Shown: positions 32,311 to 41,390, counted from the stretch's first letter. The stretch: DNA of 64,000 bases from Paenibacillus auburnensis (GCF_927798115.1 NZ_CAKMMG010000001.1:62001-126000), one strand, 5' to 3'. Notes: a model not told the origin generated them from the sequence alone. A program made the numbers and translations.

Positions 32311-33408
32311 GTGGAGGCACTGTCATTGAATGAATTTGAGCAAGGCCGTTACCTAAGCCCCAGAAGCCCGATAGGGCTCATGAGCAGGGTCTATAAGTAC
32401 GTGCTGCCGGAAGTGCGGGAATGTCTTCACTTTTGGCGCCAAGATGCGGAAGGGATTCCCGATCCCGAACTCCGGAAACAAGCGCTTGCCAGCATTGAAA
32501 CCAAACAGTTTCATTGTGAAGGCGGCGGTATTTATGCTGCCGGCAATTTGTCGATGAGACATATACTTATTCCGCTAATTGTCGCTTATCAAACGATCAG
32601 TGATTATCTGGACAATCTGTGTGACCGAAGTACATCACTGGATCCGGCTGATTTCAGACTGCTGCATCAATCAATGCTGGACGCCATTAATCCTAAGGCT
32701 GAACCCGTCAATTATTATGCATTGCGCAGTGAGCAGAATGACGGCGGATATCTTCACAGGCTTGTCCGCAAATGCCAGGAGATGACTGCGTGTTTACCAG
32801 GCTATGCTGCGGCAGCTGCGGAGATTCATGATCTTGCCGTGCTGTATACGGATTTGCAGGTGTACAAGCACATCCGCCCCGAACTCAGGGAAGCTGCCCT
32901 GAAGGAATGGTGGGCGGTGGAAGGAAAGCGTGCTCCGCATCTTCACTGGAATGAATTTGCGGCGGCAACCGGCTCTACACTGGGAGTGTTCATGCTTTTC
33001 CTGGCTTCTTGCGACCCCCGGCTAAGCACATCGAAAGCGGCTTCGATTCGTGCGGCGTACTTTCCGCATCTTTGCGGATTGCACATCATGCTCGATTATC
33101 TGATTGATCAGGACGAAGACCGGGCCGGCGGAGACCTCAATTTCTGCAATTATTATGACAATACTGATACCATGCTGAATCGGATCGCTTCCATCGTGGA
33201 GTGGGCCCGCAAGGATGTCCAGAACTTACCTGAGACCTCAATGCATCGTATGGTCATCGAGGGGCTTCTGGCACTTTATTTATCCGATCCAAAAGTCAGC
33301 GAACAGCGGGAGGTTCGTTCGGTATCCAAGCGATTAATGAGAAGAAGTCCGCTGACCAGATTGTTCTTCTTCGTCAACAGTCGCTGGATACGCAAACACA
33401 TGTATTAA
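32311..33408 (+). CDS. ytpB: Tetraprenyl-beta-curcumene synthase (YtpB, DUF2600)
   Basis: This 365-residue protein cyclises heptaprenyl diphosphate to tetraprenyl-beta-curcumene, the C35 sesquarterpene route first shown in Bacillus. It has the DUF2600 landmarks: an Asp-rich SDYLDNLCDR near residue 105, and CGLHIMLDYLIDQDEDR near residue 265 with the second Asp-rich motif. All-helical composition and length fit. It starts at GTG 32311 (AAGGAGAC upstream; an overlapping ATG at 32309 opens a short frame only). The product is then used by a squalene-hopene-like cyclase elsewhere. The gene stands alone, ahead of pfkA. Confidence 0.93.
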   Translation: MEALSLNEFEQGRYLSPRSPIGLMSRVYKYVLPEVRECLHFWRQDAEGIPDPELRKQALASIETKQFHCEGGGIYAAGNLSMRHILIPLIVAYQTISDYLDNLCDRSTSLDPADFRLLHQSMLDAINPKAEPVNYYALRSEQNDGGYLHRLVRKCQEMTACLPGYAAAAAEIHDLAVLYTDLQVYKHIRPELREAALKEWWAVEGKRAPHLHWNEFAAATGSTLGVFMLFLASCDPRLSTSKAASIRAAYFPHLCGLHIMLDYLIDQDEDRAGGDLNFCNYYDNTDTMLNRIASIVEWARKDVQNLPETSMHRMVIEGLLALYLSDPKVSEQREVRSVSKRLMRRSPLTRLFFFVNSRWIRKHMY

Positions 33409-33412
33409 ATGC

Positions 33413-33457
33413 TGTGAAGCAGCTATTCCATTTCCGGAACCCCAAGCTTCACACAAT
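33413..33457 (+). terminator. Weak hairpin after ytpB
   Basis: TGTGAAGC (33413-33420) pairs with GCTTCACA (33446-33453), with inner TTCC/GGAA, followed by CAATTTT. It may attenuate rather than fully stop transcription into pfkA, as no separate pfkA promoter is obvious. Confidence 0.45.
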
Positions 33458-33477
33458 TTTAAGGAGGAACTAACAGG

Positions 33478-34449
33478 ATGGCAAATGTAAAAAGAATCGC
33501 AGTATTAACCAGCGGAGGAGACTCCCAGGGCATGAACGCGGCCGTTCGCGCGGTTGTGCGCAGTGCAATCTATTACGGTATTGAAGTATTCGGTATTCAA
33601 CGCGGCTACCAAGGCCTTTTGAACCGTGATATTTTCCCGATGGATCTGCGCAGTGTTGGCGATATTATCCAGCGCGGAGGTACCATCTTGCAGTCTGCAA
33701 GATGTCTCGAATTCGTGAAGCCGGAAGGGCAGCAGAAGGGCGCGGATATCCTGAATGAAATGGGAATCGACGGCCTGGTGGTTATCGGCGGAGACGGCTC
33801 TTACAAGGGCGCTAACAAACTCAGCAAGCTCGGTATCAACACGATGGCTTTGCCGGGGACTATTGATAATGATATTTCTTTCACAGATTACACTATCGGC
33901 TTTGATACTGCGGTAGGTGTGGTTGTAGATGCAATCAATAAGCTCCGTGACACGATGTCCTCCCACGAGCGTTCTTCCATTGTTGAAGTAATGGGACGCC
34001 ACTGCGGAGATATCGCGCTGCACGCAGGTCTGGCTTCCGGGGCGGAAACGATTCTGGTGCCGGAAATGCCTTACGATCTTAACGAAGTGGCAGACCGGAT
34101 GAAAGACAATTTTGCCAGAGGCAAACGCCACAGTATCGTAATTGTTGCTGAAGGCGTAGGCAAAGGTGAAGATGTAGCGCAAGCCCTCAAAGACCGTCAC
34201 TCAACACTCGATGCACGGGTAACCGTTCTGGGTCACATCCAGCGCGGAGGCACGCCTACTCCAGGAGACCGTAACCTGGCCAGCCGTTTAGGCGACTTCG
34301 CAGTACGCAAACTGATTGAAGGCGAATCAGATAAAGCCTGCGGAATCATTAAAGGCGAATTAACGCTTACTGATATCGATAAGGTTGTTAACACGAAGAA
34401 GGGCTTCGATACTGAATTGTACGAGCTGGCTTCCCGCCTGTCCCAATAG
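33478..34449 (+). CDS. pfkA: ATP-dependent 6-phosphofructokinase
   Basis: This 323-residue glycolytic enzyme makes fructose 1,6-bisphosphate. Visible sites are the ATP-binding VVIGGDGSYKGA (the GGDG of ATP-dependent enzymes), the catalytic LPGTIDNDI, IGFDTA, and the sugar-phosphate MGRHCGDIAL and HIQRGGTPTPGDR. The first loop reads SGGDSQGMN; the common form in Bacillales is SGGDSPGMN, so a proline is replaced by glutamine. ATG 33478 has AAGGAGGA ten bases upstream. In B. subtilis pfkA is followed by pyk; here a terminator follows and the gene is alone. Confidence 0.96.
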   Translation: MANVKRIAVLTSGGDSQGMNAAVRAVVRSAIYYGIEVFGIQRGYQGLLNRDIFPMDLRSVGDIIQRGGTILQSARCLEFVKPEGQQKGADILNEMGIDGLVVIGGDGSYKGANKLSKLGINTMALPGTIDNDISFTDYTIGFDTAVGVVVDAINKLRDTMSSHERSSIVEVMGRHCGDIALHAGLASGAETILVPEMPYDLNEVADRMKDNFARGKRHSIVIVAEGVGKGEDVAQALKDRHSTLDARVTVLGHIQRGGTPTPGDRNLASRLGDFAVRKLIEGESDKACGIIKGELTLTDIDKVVNTKKGFDTELYELASRLSQ

Positions 34450-34468
34450 AATTCATTTTGAACCGCAG

Positions 34469-34493
34469 CCGCCTAGAAATAGGCGGTTTTTTA
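34469..34493 (+). terminator. Intrinsic terminator after pfkA
   Basis: CCGCCTA pairs with TAGGCGG around GAAA, then TTTTTT. Confidence 0.92.
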
Positions 34494-34496
34494 CAT

Positions 34497-34525
34497 TTGA
34501 CAATATACCCCCACCGGTATACTAT
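34497..34525 (+). promoter_or_regulatory. Promoter of the CoA-disulfide reductase fusion gene
   Basis: TTGACA at 34497-34502 and TACTAT at 34520-34525 are 17 bases apart (TATACT at 34518 is an alternative -10). Confidence 0.8.
34504..34521. promoter_or_regulatory. CsoR/CstR-like operator 1
   Basis: TATACCC-CCACC-GGTATA lies between the -35 and -10. CsoR-family repressors (copper CsoR, persulfide CstR) bind sites of the type ATACCC-n-GGGTAT. Confidence 0.6.
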
Positions 34526-34526
34526 A

Positions 34527-34542
34527 AACCCCATAGGGTATA
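34527..34542. promoter_or_regulatory. CsoR/CstR-like operator 2
   Basis: AACCCCATAGGGTATA, immediately after the -10 and around the start of transcription, repeats the same pattern. Two sites at one promoter recall the S. aureus cst operator. Confidence 0.6.
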
Positions 34543-34559
34543 CAACTAGGAGGGTGAAC

Positions 34560-37058
34560 ATGAACAGGAAAATTGTCATTATAGGTGGAGTAGCGGGAGG
34601 CGCTTCTGCTGCTGCAAGATTGCGCAGACTGAATGAGCAGGATGAGATTGTAATGTTTGAGCGTGGTGAGCATGTATCCTTTGCCAATTGCGGCCTGCCC
34701 TATTATATTGGGGAATCCATTACTTCCCGCGAGAAATTGTTTCTTCAGACGCCTGAGGGAATTAGAGCGCGCTTTAATATCGATGTAAGAGTATTTCATG
34801 AAGTGACAGAGATTGTCCGTGACCAGAAGCTTGTCCGGTTCCGGAATGTAGTTACAGGCGAAGCAGGGGAAATCTCGTATGACATACTAATCCTGTCTCC
34901 GGGTGCCAGACCTGTAGTCCCGCCGATTCCAGGTATCGCCGAAGCCGGGAATTTGTTCACCTTAAGAAATATACCGGATACTGACCGGATTAAAGCCTAT
35001 GTCGACGATAAGCAGCCCAAGCATGCAACAGTTATCGGCGGCGGCTTTATCGGGCTGGAAATGGCGGAGAATCTGCGGGAAAGGGGGCTTGAGGTGACTC
35101 TGATTGACCGGGGGAGTCAGCTCCTGAACCCGCTGGATCCGGAAATGGCCCGGCTAATTGAGGATCACTTTAAGCTAAATGGGGTAGATCTCCGATTGAG
35201 TGAGGGTGTTAAGGCCTTCGAGCAAGAGGGTCAATACTTGCGTTTATCCTCAGGCGGCAGGCTCAGAACCGATATGATTATCCTGGCAATCGGAGTTGCC
35301 CCGGAGAACGGATTGGCCCGGGATTGCGGCCTCGATCTTGGATTCGCCGGAGCAATTAAGGTAAATGCTTCCCTGCAGACGAGTGATCCTCATATTTATG
35401 CTGTTGGTGATGCTATCGAGGTGAAAGACCGTAACCATGGTTTTGCCACTATGGTCTCACTGGCTTGGGGAGCAAACCGCCAAGGCCGGCTGGCAGCGGA
35501 TCATATTAATGGAAGGGCAATCTCCTATGACGGGGCGTTAGGCAGCGCGATTATCAAAACATTTGCCCTAACCGCTGCTGTAACAGGCAATAATGAAAAG
35601 ACGCTCAAATCGCTTGGCGTTCCGTATGAGGCGATTCATATTCACCCGAATTCACATGCCGGTTATTACCCGGGAGCTTCTCCAATTGCCATGAAGCTGC
35701 TGTTTAATCCGCATACAGGAGCAATCTATGGTGCTCAAGCAGTGGGTGCAGCCGGTGTAGACAAGCGGATTGATGTCATTGCGACCGCCATTCGCGGGAA
35801 TCTGCTGGTGAACGAGCTGGCAGATATAGAATTGGCATATGCTCCGCCATATTCTTCCGCCAAAGACCCCGTCAACATGGCTGGTTATGTAGCCTCTAAT
35901 GTGATGGATGGACTGGTCTCCCTCATGCAATGGCATGAGGTGGATGAGTTCACTACCGGAGGCGGACTCTTAATTGATGTCAGAGACGCGGTAGAGCTAC
36001 TAGCCGGAACTATTCCCGGTTCCGTTAATATTCCGCTTTCGGAGCTTAGAGAGCGGCTGGTCGAGATTCCCCGGGACAGGGAAGTGGCTGTCTCCTGCCA
36101 GGTAGGCTTGAGAGGTTATATTGCTGCAAGAATGCTAACCCAGCATGGCTATAAGGTAAAGAATGTTGACGGAGGCTACAAAACGTATTCTGTAATGGCA
36201 GCTGACAGCAAAGGGACTAATTCTGAGCCAACAGCATCTGTGGAAACGGCAGAAGCAGCGGAAACAAAAGCAACGGACACTCTTACAGCTGTCGGTGGCA
36301 ATGAGAATAATAGTGTAGCGAGTCAGCTTTTTCTGGATGCCTGCGGTTTGCAGTGCCCCGGCCCTATACGCAAAGTCTATGAGACTGTGAATTCCATGCA
36401 GGAGGGACAGCAGCTGGAGATCGCCGCGACGGATTTCGGGTTTGCCGCAGATATTAAGCAATGGTGTCTTTCAACGAACAACACCCTGGAATCCGTCGAT
36501 GTCACTGCAGGTAAGGTAAAGGCGCTGCTCCGTAAGGGTTTAGGCCAACAATCTGGCGATAAACCTTCCGCTCCGGCATCCGCTGACAAGGACGGTACGA
36601 CAATGATCGTATTTAGCGGTGATCTGGACAAGACGATTGCCTCTTTTATTATTGCCTCCGGTGCAGCCGCTATGGGTAAGCAGGTCACGATGTTCTTTAC
36701 TTTTTGGGGACTAAATGTTCTACGCAAGGGAGGGGCATCAGACGTGAAGAAAAAGGGGCTCGACAAGATGTTCGGAATGATGATGCCGCAAGGCACCCGG
36801 AAGCTGCCGTTATCCAGAATGAATATGGGCGGTTTAGGAGCCAGATTGATCCGTCATACGATGGGCCGTAAAAATGTGGACTCTCTTGAGGTGCTCATGC
36901 ATGAGGCGCTGAAAGCCGGTGTAAAGCTGATTGCCTGCACGATGAGTATGGACATCATGGGAATCAAACAGGAAGAGCTGATCGCAGGCGTTGATTATGG
37001 CGGAGTGGCAAGCTATCTTGGTGCCGCCGAAGATTCCGGAGTTAATTTATTTATCTAA
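34560..37058 (+). CDS. Four-domain persulfide-handling protein: CoA-disulfide reductase, rhodanese, TusA, DsrE2
   Basis: This 832-residue protein has an FAD/NAD(P)H pyridine nucleotide-disulfide reductase of the CoADR type (FAD site IVIIGGVAGGASAAARL; active Cys44 in FANCGLPYYIG; second Rossmann site near residue 160). A rhodanese domain follows (about 465-545, Cys513 in VSCQVGLRG), then a Glu/Ala/Thr linker, a TusA domain (C595 and C599 in CGLQCPGP), and a DsrE2 domain (about 680-832, Cys793 in IACTMSMD). All four active cysteines are present. Such fusions reduce CoA persulfides or polysulfides and pass sulfane sulfur along. ATG 34560 has AGGAGGG upstream. It is monocistronic. Confidence 0.92.
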   Translation: MNRKIVIIGGVAGGASAAARLRRLNEQDEIVMFERGEHVSFANCGLPYYIGESITSREKLFLQTPEGIRARFNIDVRVFHEVTEIVRDQKLVRFRNVVTGEAGEISYDILILSPGARPVVPPIPGIAEAGNLFTLRNIPDTDRIKAYVDDKQPKHATVIGGGFIGLEMAENLRERGLEVTLIDRGSQLLNPLDPEMARLIEDHFKLNGVDLRLSEGVKAFEQEGQYLRLSSGGRLRTDMIILAIGVAPENGLARDCGLDLGFAGAIKVNASLQTSDPHIYAVGDAIEVKDRNHGFATMVSLAWGANRQGRLAADHINGRAISYDGALGSAIIKTFALTAAVTGNNEKTLKSLGVPYEAIHIHPNSHAGYYPGASPIAMKLLFNPHTGAIYGAQAVGAAGVDKRIDVIATAIRGNLLVNELADIELAYAPPYSSAKDPVNMAGYVASNVMDGLVSLMQWHEVDEFTTGGGLLIDVRDAVELLAGTIPGSVNIPLSELRERLVEIPRDREVAVSCQVGLRGYIAARMLTQHGYKVKNVDGGYKTYSVMAADSKGTNSEPTASVETAEAAETKATDTLTAVGGNENNSVASQLFLDACGLQCPGPIRKVYETVNSMQEGQQLEIAATDFGFAADIKQWCLSTNNTLESVDVTAGKVKALLRKGLGQQSGDKPSAPASADKDGTTMIVFSGDLDKTIASFIIASGAAAMGKQVTMFFTFWGLNVLRKGGASDVKKKGLDKMFGMMMPQGTRKLPLSRMNMGGLGARLIRHTMGRKNVDSLEVLMHEALKAGVKLIACTMSMDIMGIKQEELIAGVDYGGVASYLGAAEDSGVNLFI

Positions 37059-37072
37059 GCCGCTGATACACC

Positions 37073-37126
37073 AACAAACCCGCTTTCCACAGTACTCATT
37101 TTGTGGAGAGCGGGATTGTTTTTTTT
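37073..37126. terminator. Bidirectional terminator
   Basis: A long stem AACAAACCCGCTTTCCACA with TGTGGAGAGCGGGATTGTT is followed by eight T. The same stem ends the minus-strand MATE gene. Confidence 0.92.
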
Positions 37127-37156
37127 ATAGATTAAAATTGCAACAAGAATTATGTG

Positions 37157-38526
37157 TTATCTCGCTATAGAATCAACTGACCGAACAGTAAAGCTCCGCT
37201 GAACCTTTACCAGTCGTGAAAGAAGCAGGATCGCTCCGATGGCCAGGCCTGTAATCAATCCGACCCAATAACCGTAAGCTCCCATATCCGTATAGGTAGC
37301 CAGCAGATAGCCGGTAGGGAGTCCAATAACCCAGTATGCCGCGAAGCAGATGATGAACGCCGGATTGACATCCTTATAGCCTCTGAGCACCCCTTGGGTA
37401 GGCGTTGCAATAGCATCGGAGATTTGGAAGAAGATTGCATAGATCAGGAAATGCTGAATGAGTGTGATTACCTCAGGTTCGTCCGAGTATAATCCGGCAA
37501 CCGAATTGCCGGCGAACAGCAGGACCAGAGCTGTCAAAAGCGAAAGTACCGCCGCAGAACCTATGCCCATGATGCTGTATTGGCGGGCATCCTTCAATCT
37601 GCCTGATCCGCTCTCAAAGCCGACAAGAATCGTTAGGCTCATGCAAATACTAAGCGGAATCATGTACAGCGTGGACGCAAAGTTGATTGCCGCCTGATGG
37701 GCTGCGATCGTCACCGTATCGAAGCGGCTCATCAGCAGCGTTACCGCCGAGAATACAGCTGTCTCAAAAAAGATGGAAAAGCCGATCGGTACGCCAATCT
37801 TTAGCAGTTCTTTAAAGCTGGATAACGATACGGAGTAGAACTTGCGGAACAGCTGCAGGCTCTTGAACGGTTCAAACCGGTAGATGAAGGACAGGGCAAT
37901 CCCAAAAATCACCCAGTAGGTAATCGCAGAGGCGACCCCTGCGCCTACACCGCCGAGCCGGGGGAATCCGAAATTCCCGAAAATCAGCAAATAGTTCAGA
38001 CCGACATTGACCGGAAGGGCGATTAAGGTAATCAGCATCGAGATGCGGGTCTGGCCCAGGGCATCGATGCAGCTGCGCAATACCGTATAGCCGAACAGCG
38101 GAATAATACCGAACGAAATCGCACAAAGGAACCGGAAAGCAATGTCACGTACCTGCGGCTCCAAATTCATGAAATTCAGCACCGGAGACAGAATCAGGCT
38201 GCCGATGGCCAGCACCAGAATAGAAATGAACAATGAAAGCCACATGCCCTGGGTAACCTGGTAGGCCACATCCTTATTTTTTTGCTGCCGAGGAGATGGG
38301 AGACGATGGGGGTAATCCCCATCAGAATACCGCTAAGACCGGTTTGAATGGGAATCCATAGGCTGGTACCGATTGCAACGCCGGCTAGATCATTGGTCCC
38401 GAATTTACCGGACATGTTGGTGTCAAAGAAGGTAATGGCAGATAAAGCAATTTGTGTGATTAGAATCGGAAAAAGGATATGCAGAAACTGTCCTGCTTTT
38501 TGTTTGAGCGAATGGGTTTGTTTCAT
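37157..38526 (-). pseudogene. MATE-family efflux transporter, split by a one-base frameshift
   Basis: Minus-strand codons from ATG 38526 encode the first MATE helices ([20 protein letters not shown], then LGSKK), and the protein continues in another frame from [10 protein letters not shown] to the stop at 37157. Together they give a normal MATE length of about 455 residues. The break is at a run of seven A on the minus strand (38277-38283); eight A would restore the frame ([11 protein letters not shown]). The cause is either a real deletion, a sequencing error or slippage. If functional it exports drugs or dyes with Na+ or H+. No other stop codon disrupts it. Confidence 0.85.
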
Positions 38527-38573
38527 TGATAAATGCCTCGTTATCTATAATTTGAAATGATCTATATCCCCAG

Positions 38574-38598
38574 TAAAAGACCCGGCAGACGCCGGGTC
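38574..38598 (-). terminator. Terminator of the DUF4015 gene
   Basis: On the minus strand GACCCGGC pairs with GCCGGGTC around a 4-base loop, followed by TTTTA. Confidence 0.9.
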
Positions 38599-38658
38599 CT
38601 AATCCATACATTGAATTGATAAATGGTTGTAATGAATGCTGAATAATGGCTGGATGCT

Positions 38659-39888
38659 TTATTGTTCGTAATCTACACCTGAAGTATAACGGTTGTTGGC
38701 GTTCCAGAGCAGGTATTCATCCACCTTCTCATCCTTTAGGGCACGGATCTGGTCTTCAACCTGTTGTTTGCCGTATTTCACATAATGACCGCTTCCCAGC
38801 CAGCTGGCGGTGAAGTCCTGAATCCAAGGCCGGATGACCGGTTTGTAGCTGCCCAGCGGGTCGAGCTTCTTGTGCGTATCCACCATGGAGCCTTTGATGG
38901 TAGCATACGGGTCTTTATCCGGGTCTTTTACATCAAACCAGCCAGTGGAGTAGTGGCTTGGATACACCATCGGGCTGATCACATCCACGTTCTTGGAGAT
39001 CTTCACGAAATCCTGGCCGATTCCTTCCGCAGCGGGTACAGAAGCCGCGTAGCCGAAAATATCAACGGATACTCTGACCCCAAGCGGAGCAAGCTCAGCT
39101 TTGGCATATTTGACGAAATCAGCAATAATCTCGACACGGGGTCTATTACTCTTCGTGTATTTCAGAGTATCCGCTCGTTTTTCAAAGCCCTCAGGGAAGC
39201 GTACATAGTCAAATTGAATTTCTTTGAAGCCGAGTTTGACCGCTTCCTTAGCGATGTCCACGTTGTATTTCCATACCGCTTCATTATAAGGATTCACAAA
39301 ACTGTCGCCGCCTTTGTTCTTCCAGATGCTGCCGTCTGTATTTACAAATGATAATTCCGGATTTTTCTTAGCCAGTACAGAATCTTTGAACACAACGATC
39401 CGCGCGATCGGATAAACTTCATGTTTTTGCAGACGTGTCATAAGCTTGTTGATGTCTCCGATGAAGTTCTGGGGTTTGCCCATTTGCTGAAGCTCGGCGT
39501 TATCCGTTTTGTATGTGATATATCCGGCATCGTCCTTGATGTCGATAACCATGGAATTCAGCTCAGTCTTGTCAAGCAGGGCTAGCAGCTGTTCCATCCG
39601 GGAGCCACCGGCACTGTAAGCTGTTACATAGATACCTTTAACTTTTGGAGCCTCCGGCTGAGGGTCCGTCTGAATTGCGCTGTCCGCAGCTCCGGGCGTA
39701 GTGCTTGGAGAAGGAGCAGGTGATGAAGTGCCGCCTGTGGCGTTCTGTGTAGGTGATCCGGTGTGCTCTGCGGTAATGGGTGGATTGACAGCGGACTGCA
39801 GGGCGGCTGCCACATCGGTGTCGTGCCCGTTATGCTGGACGCCGACACCCCCCAGAGCCATCATGAGTAATGCCCAGGTGATGTTCAT
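38659..39888 (-). CDS. Putative glycoside hydrolase, DUF4015
   Basis: This 409-residue protein has a short N-terminal hydrophobic signal (ITWALLMMALGGVGV), then a Pro/Ser/Thr/Ala-rich linker to about residue 80, and a TIM-barrel DUF4015 domain. Landmarks are VKGIYVTAYSAGG, VIDIKDDAGYITY, FKEIQFDYVRFPEG and DVISPMVYPSHYS. The FDYVRFPEG motif is conserved in putative glycosidases of this group. No activity is established. It is probably exported or anchored outside. ATG at 39888 follows GGGAGAG. It is a single gene, in a convergent or isolated setting. Confidence 0.85.
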   Translation of the reverse strand: MNITWALLMMALGGVGVQHNGHDTDVAAALQSAVNPPITAEHTGSPTQNATGGTSSPAPSPSTTPGAADSAIQTDPQPEAPKVKGIYVTAYSAGGSRMEQLLALLDKTELNSMVIDIKDDAGYITYKTDNAELQQMGKPQNFIGDINKLMTRLQKHEVYPIARIVVFKDSVLAKKNPELSFVNTDGSIWKNKGGDSFVNPYNEAVWKYNVDIAKEAVKLGFKEIQFDYVRFPEGFEKRADTLKYTKSNRPRVEIIADFVKYAKAELAPLGVRVSVDIFGYAASVPAAEGIGQDFVKISKNVDVISPMVYPSHYSTGWFDVKDPDKDPYATIKGSMVDTHKKLDPLGSYKPVIRPWIQDFTASWLGSGHYVKYGKQQVEDQIRALKDEKVDEYLLWNANNRYTSGVDYEQ

Positions 39889-40048
39889 TGTGTTTTCTCT
39901 CCCTTTATGTACATTCCTTTAAAGTATAATGGAACGACTGCTTCCAAAAAGAACAGACTTGTAACAATCCCTGTAATTTTTGGGTTCAGTAAAATTTACC
40001 GTTCCCTGTGTTCTTAAACGGGATGCACAGATTTTAAACCCTCATATT

Positions 40049-40074
40049 AAAAAGTAAATGCCGCTCAGAGCGGC
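40049..40074 (-). terminator. Terminator of the small gene upstream (40128-40316)
   Basis: GCCGCT-CTG-AGCGGC on the minus strand is followed by ATTTACTTTTT. Confidence 0.7.
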
Positions 40075-40127
40075 ACGGGGCCGGACTCAAAGCGGCAACT
40101 ATAAAGACTTGCCATCAAGCGGTTTTG

Positions 40128-40316
40128 CTATTGAAGATACGCAGGATTCTGATGCTCGCAAATGCTGTAATGGATGATATCCATGGCATCCGCCGGTTCC
40201 AGAATACTCAGACCGTCGCGCAGCACGATTACGGAATTCAGTTCGTTCTGCTTGAGAAAGGGCATCATGTCGGGATACCACCTCATGACGATTGCTGACA
40301 GTTTTACCGTTTCCAT
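40128..40316 (-). CDS. Small hypothetical protein
   Basis: This protein of about 62 residues begins METVKLSAIVMRWYPDMM and ends SICEHQNPAYLQ; it is mixed alpha/beta in appearance, with LNSVIVLRDGLSILEP. No family is recognised. The start lies at ATG 40316 or GTG 40322, after a GGAAAGGG ribosome binding site; GTG 40322 has better spacing. A longer frame upstream is unlikely because it lacks a ribosome binding site. Function unknown. Confidence 0.6.
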   Translation of the reverse strand: METVKLSAIVMRWYPDMMPFLKQNELNSVIVLRDGLSILEPADAMDIIHYSICEHQNPAYLQ

Positions 40317-40485
40317 TTCCACAAAAATCACCCTTTCCTTTTTCGAATGGTACTGAACATTAAATTCAGGGTACATCCGTAAAGCGAAGTGCCTGGAAAA
40401 AAGAGGGGTAAAGCACAATCTTCATGAAATTGTTAGGTCCTGCGTGAGTCTAATATATCACAATTTTAAAGTATGCGCATTTCTT

Positions 40486-41319
40486 TCAATTTGATCTTTT
40501 ACGGAATGAACCCATGACACCTACTGTTTCCACGATATTCACGAAGGCCTGGGGATCGCTGGTTTTAATGATTCGTTTAAGCTCTGCGAGTTCGTAACGT
40601 GTTGTCACTGTCATTAGCATATCCCGTTCAACATGAGAATAAGCACCTTCCGTTTTGATCTTGGTCACGCCGCGCTGCAACGGGAGAAGCTGCTGAAGCA
40701 GCTCGTCGGTCCGCGTTGTTACAATATATACAGTGACCTTTATATGGCTGATATGGATCAGGTCTACAACTTTGCCGGTGACATAGATAGAAACCATGGA
40801 AGCAAGCGCCAGGTTCCAATTGTTGTCAAAATAAGCTGCGGCCAAAATGACGAGACCATTCAAGCCGACCAGTACGCTCCCGATTGGAAAGTCGCGATAA
40901 CGGGTAATGATGGAACCGAGGATATCAAATCCGCCGGAGGATCCGCCCATACGGAAGGAGATACCCGCACCAACGCCCACAAGCACTCCCCCGAAAACGG
41001 AAGCCAGCAGCATATCCGAAGCTACAGTCACTGTAGGAATCAGCGCCATCAGCCAGGTAGTTGAAACTACGGACAGGATGCTGAGGATAATGAATCTGCG
41101 CCCCAACTGAAACCAGCCGGCTACGAGCAGCGGCACATTGAAGAGCAGATACATTAGACTGATGTTAAACGGGGTGAAATATCCCACTAACATAGCCAGT
41201 CCGGAAACCCCGCCGCTGAGCAGCCGGTGGGGCACCAAAAACAGATTAAAGCCGCATGCAATCATCGCAGAACCCAAGATGACGGCAAGGTAATTCCCGA
41301 TTTGTCTTAGTCTTAACAA
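40486..41319 (-). CDS. YitT-family membrane protein
   Basis: This 277-residue protein has five or six membrane spans (starting LAVILGSAMIACGFNLFLVP) and a C-terminal cytoplasmic DUF2179 domain (about residues 205-275: VTVYIVTTRTDELLQQL, GVTKIKTEGAYSH). The order matches YitT, YvjA and related DUF161-DUF2179 proteins, whose role is unsettled. The start is TTG 41319 on the minus strand, after AGAGGTGA. It is divergent from cshA, and the shared intergenic region carries an inverted repeat. Confidence 0.92.
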   Translation of the reverse strand: MLRLRQIGNYLAVILGSAMIACGFNLFLVPHRLLSGGVSGLAMLVGYFTPFNISLMYLLFNVPLLVAGWFQLGRRFIILSILSVVSTTWLMALIPTVTVASDMLLASVFGGVLVGVGAGISFRMGGSSGGFDILGSIITRYRDFPIGSVLVGLNGLVILAAAYFDNNWNLALASMVSIYVTGKVVDLIHISHIKVTVYIVTTRTDELLQQLLPLQRGVTKIKTEGAYSHVERDMLMTVTTRYELAELKRIIKTSDPQAFVNIVETVGVMGSFRKRSN

Positions 41320-41360
41320 GCATGTTCACCTCTGACTTCTAATGTAAGTAATGAAAGAAA

Positions 41361-41378
41361 GGAATACACTGGTATTCC
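41361..41378. promoter_or_regulatory. Inverted repeat GGAATAC-n4-GTATTCC
   Basis: GGAATAC (41361-41367) and GTATTCC (41372-41378) are perfect complements overlapping the -35 region of the cshA promoter, so this may be an operator between cshA and yitT. Confidence 0.45.
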
Positions 41379-41390
41379 TAATTGGGTTTG

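Noticed and set aside
37157..38269. Second half of the MATE protein as a separate gene starting at GTG 38269
   Set aside because: It lacks the first helices and a ribosome binding site; the upstream frame holds the missing part and a single A restores continuity.
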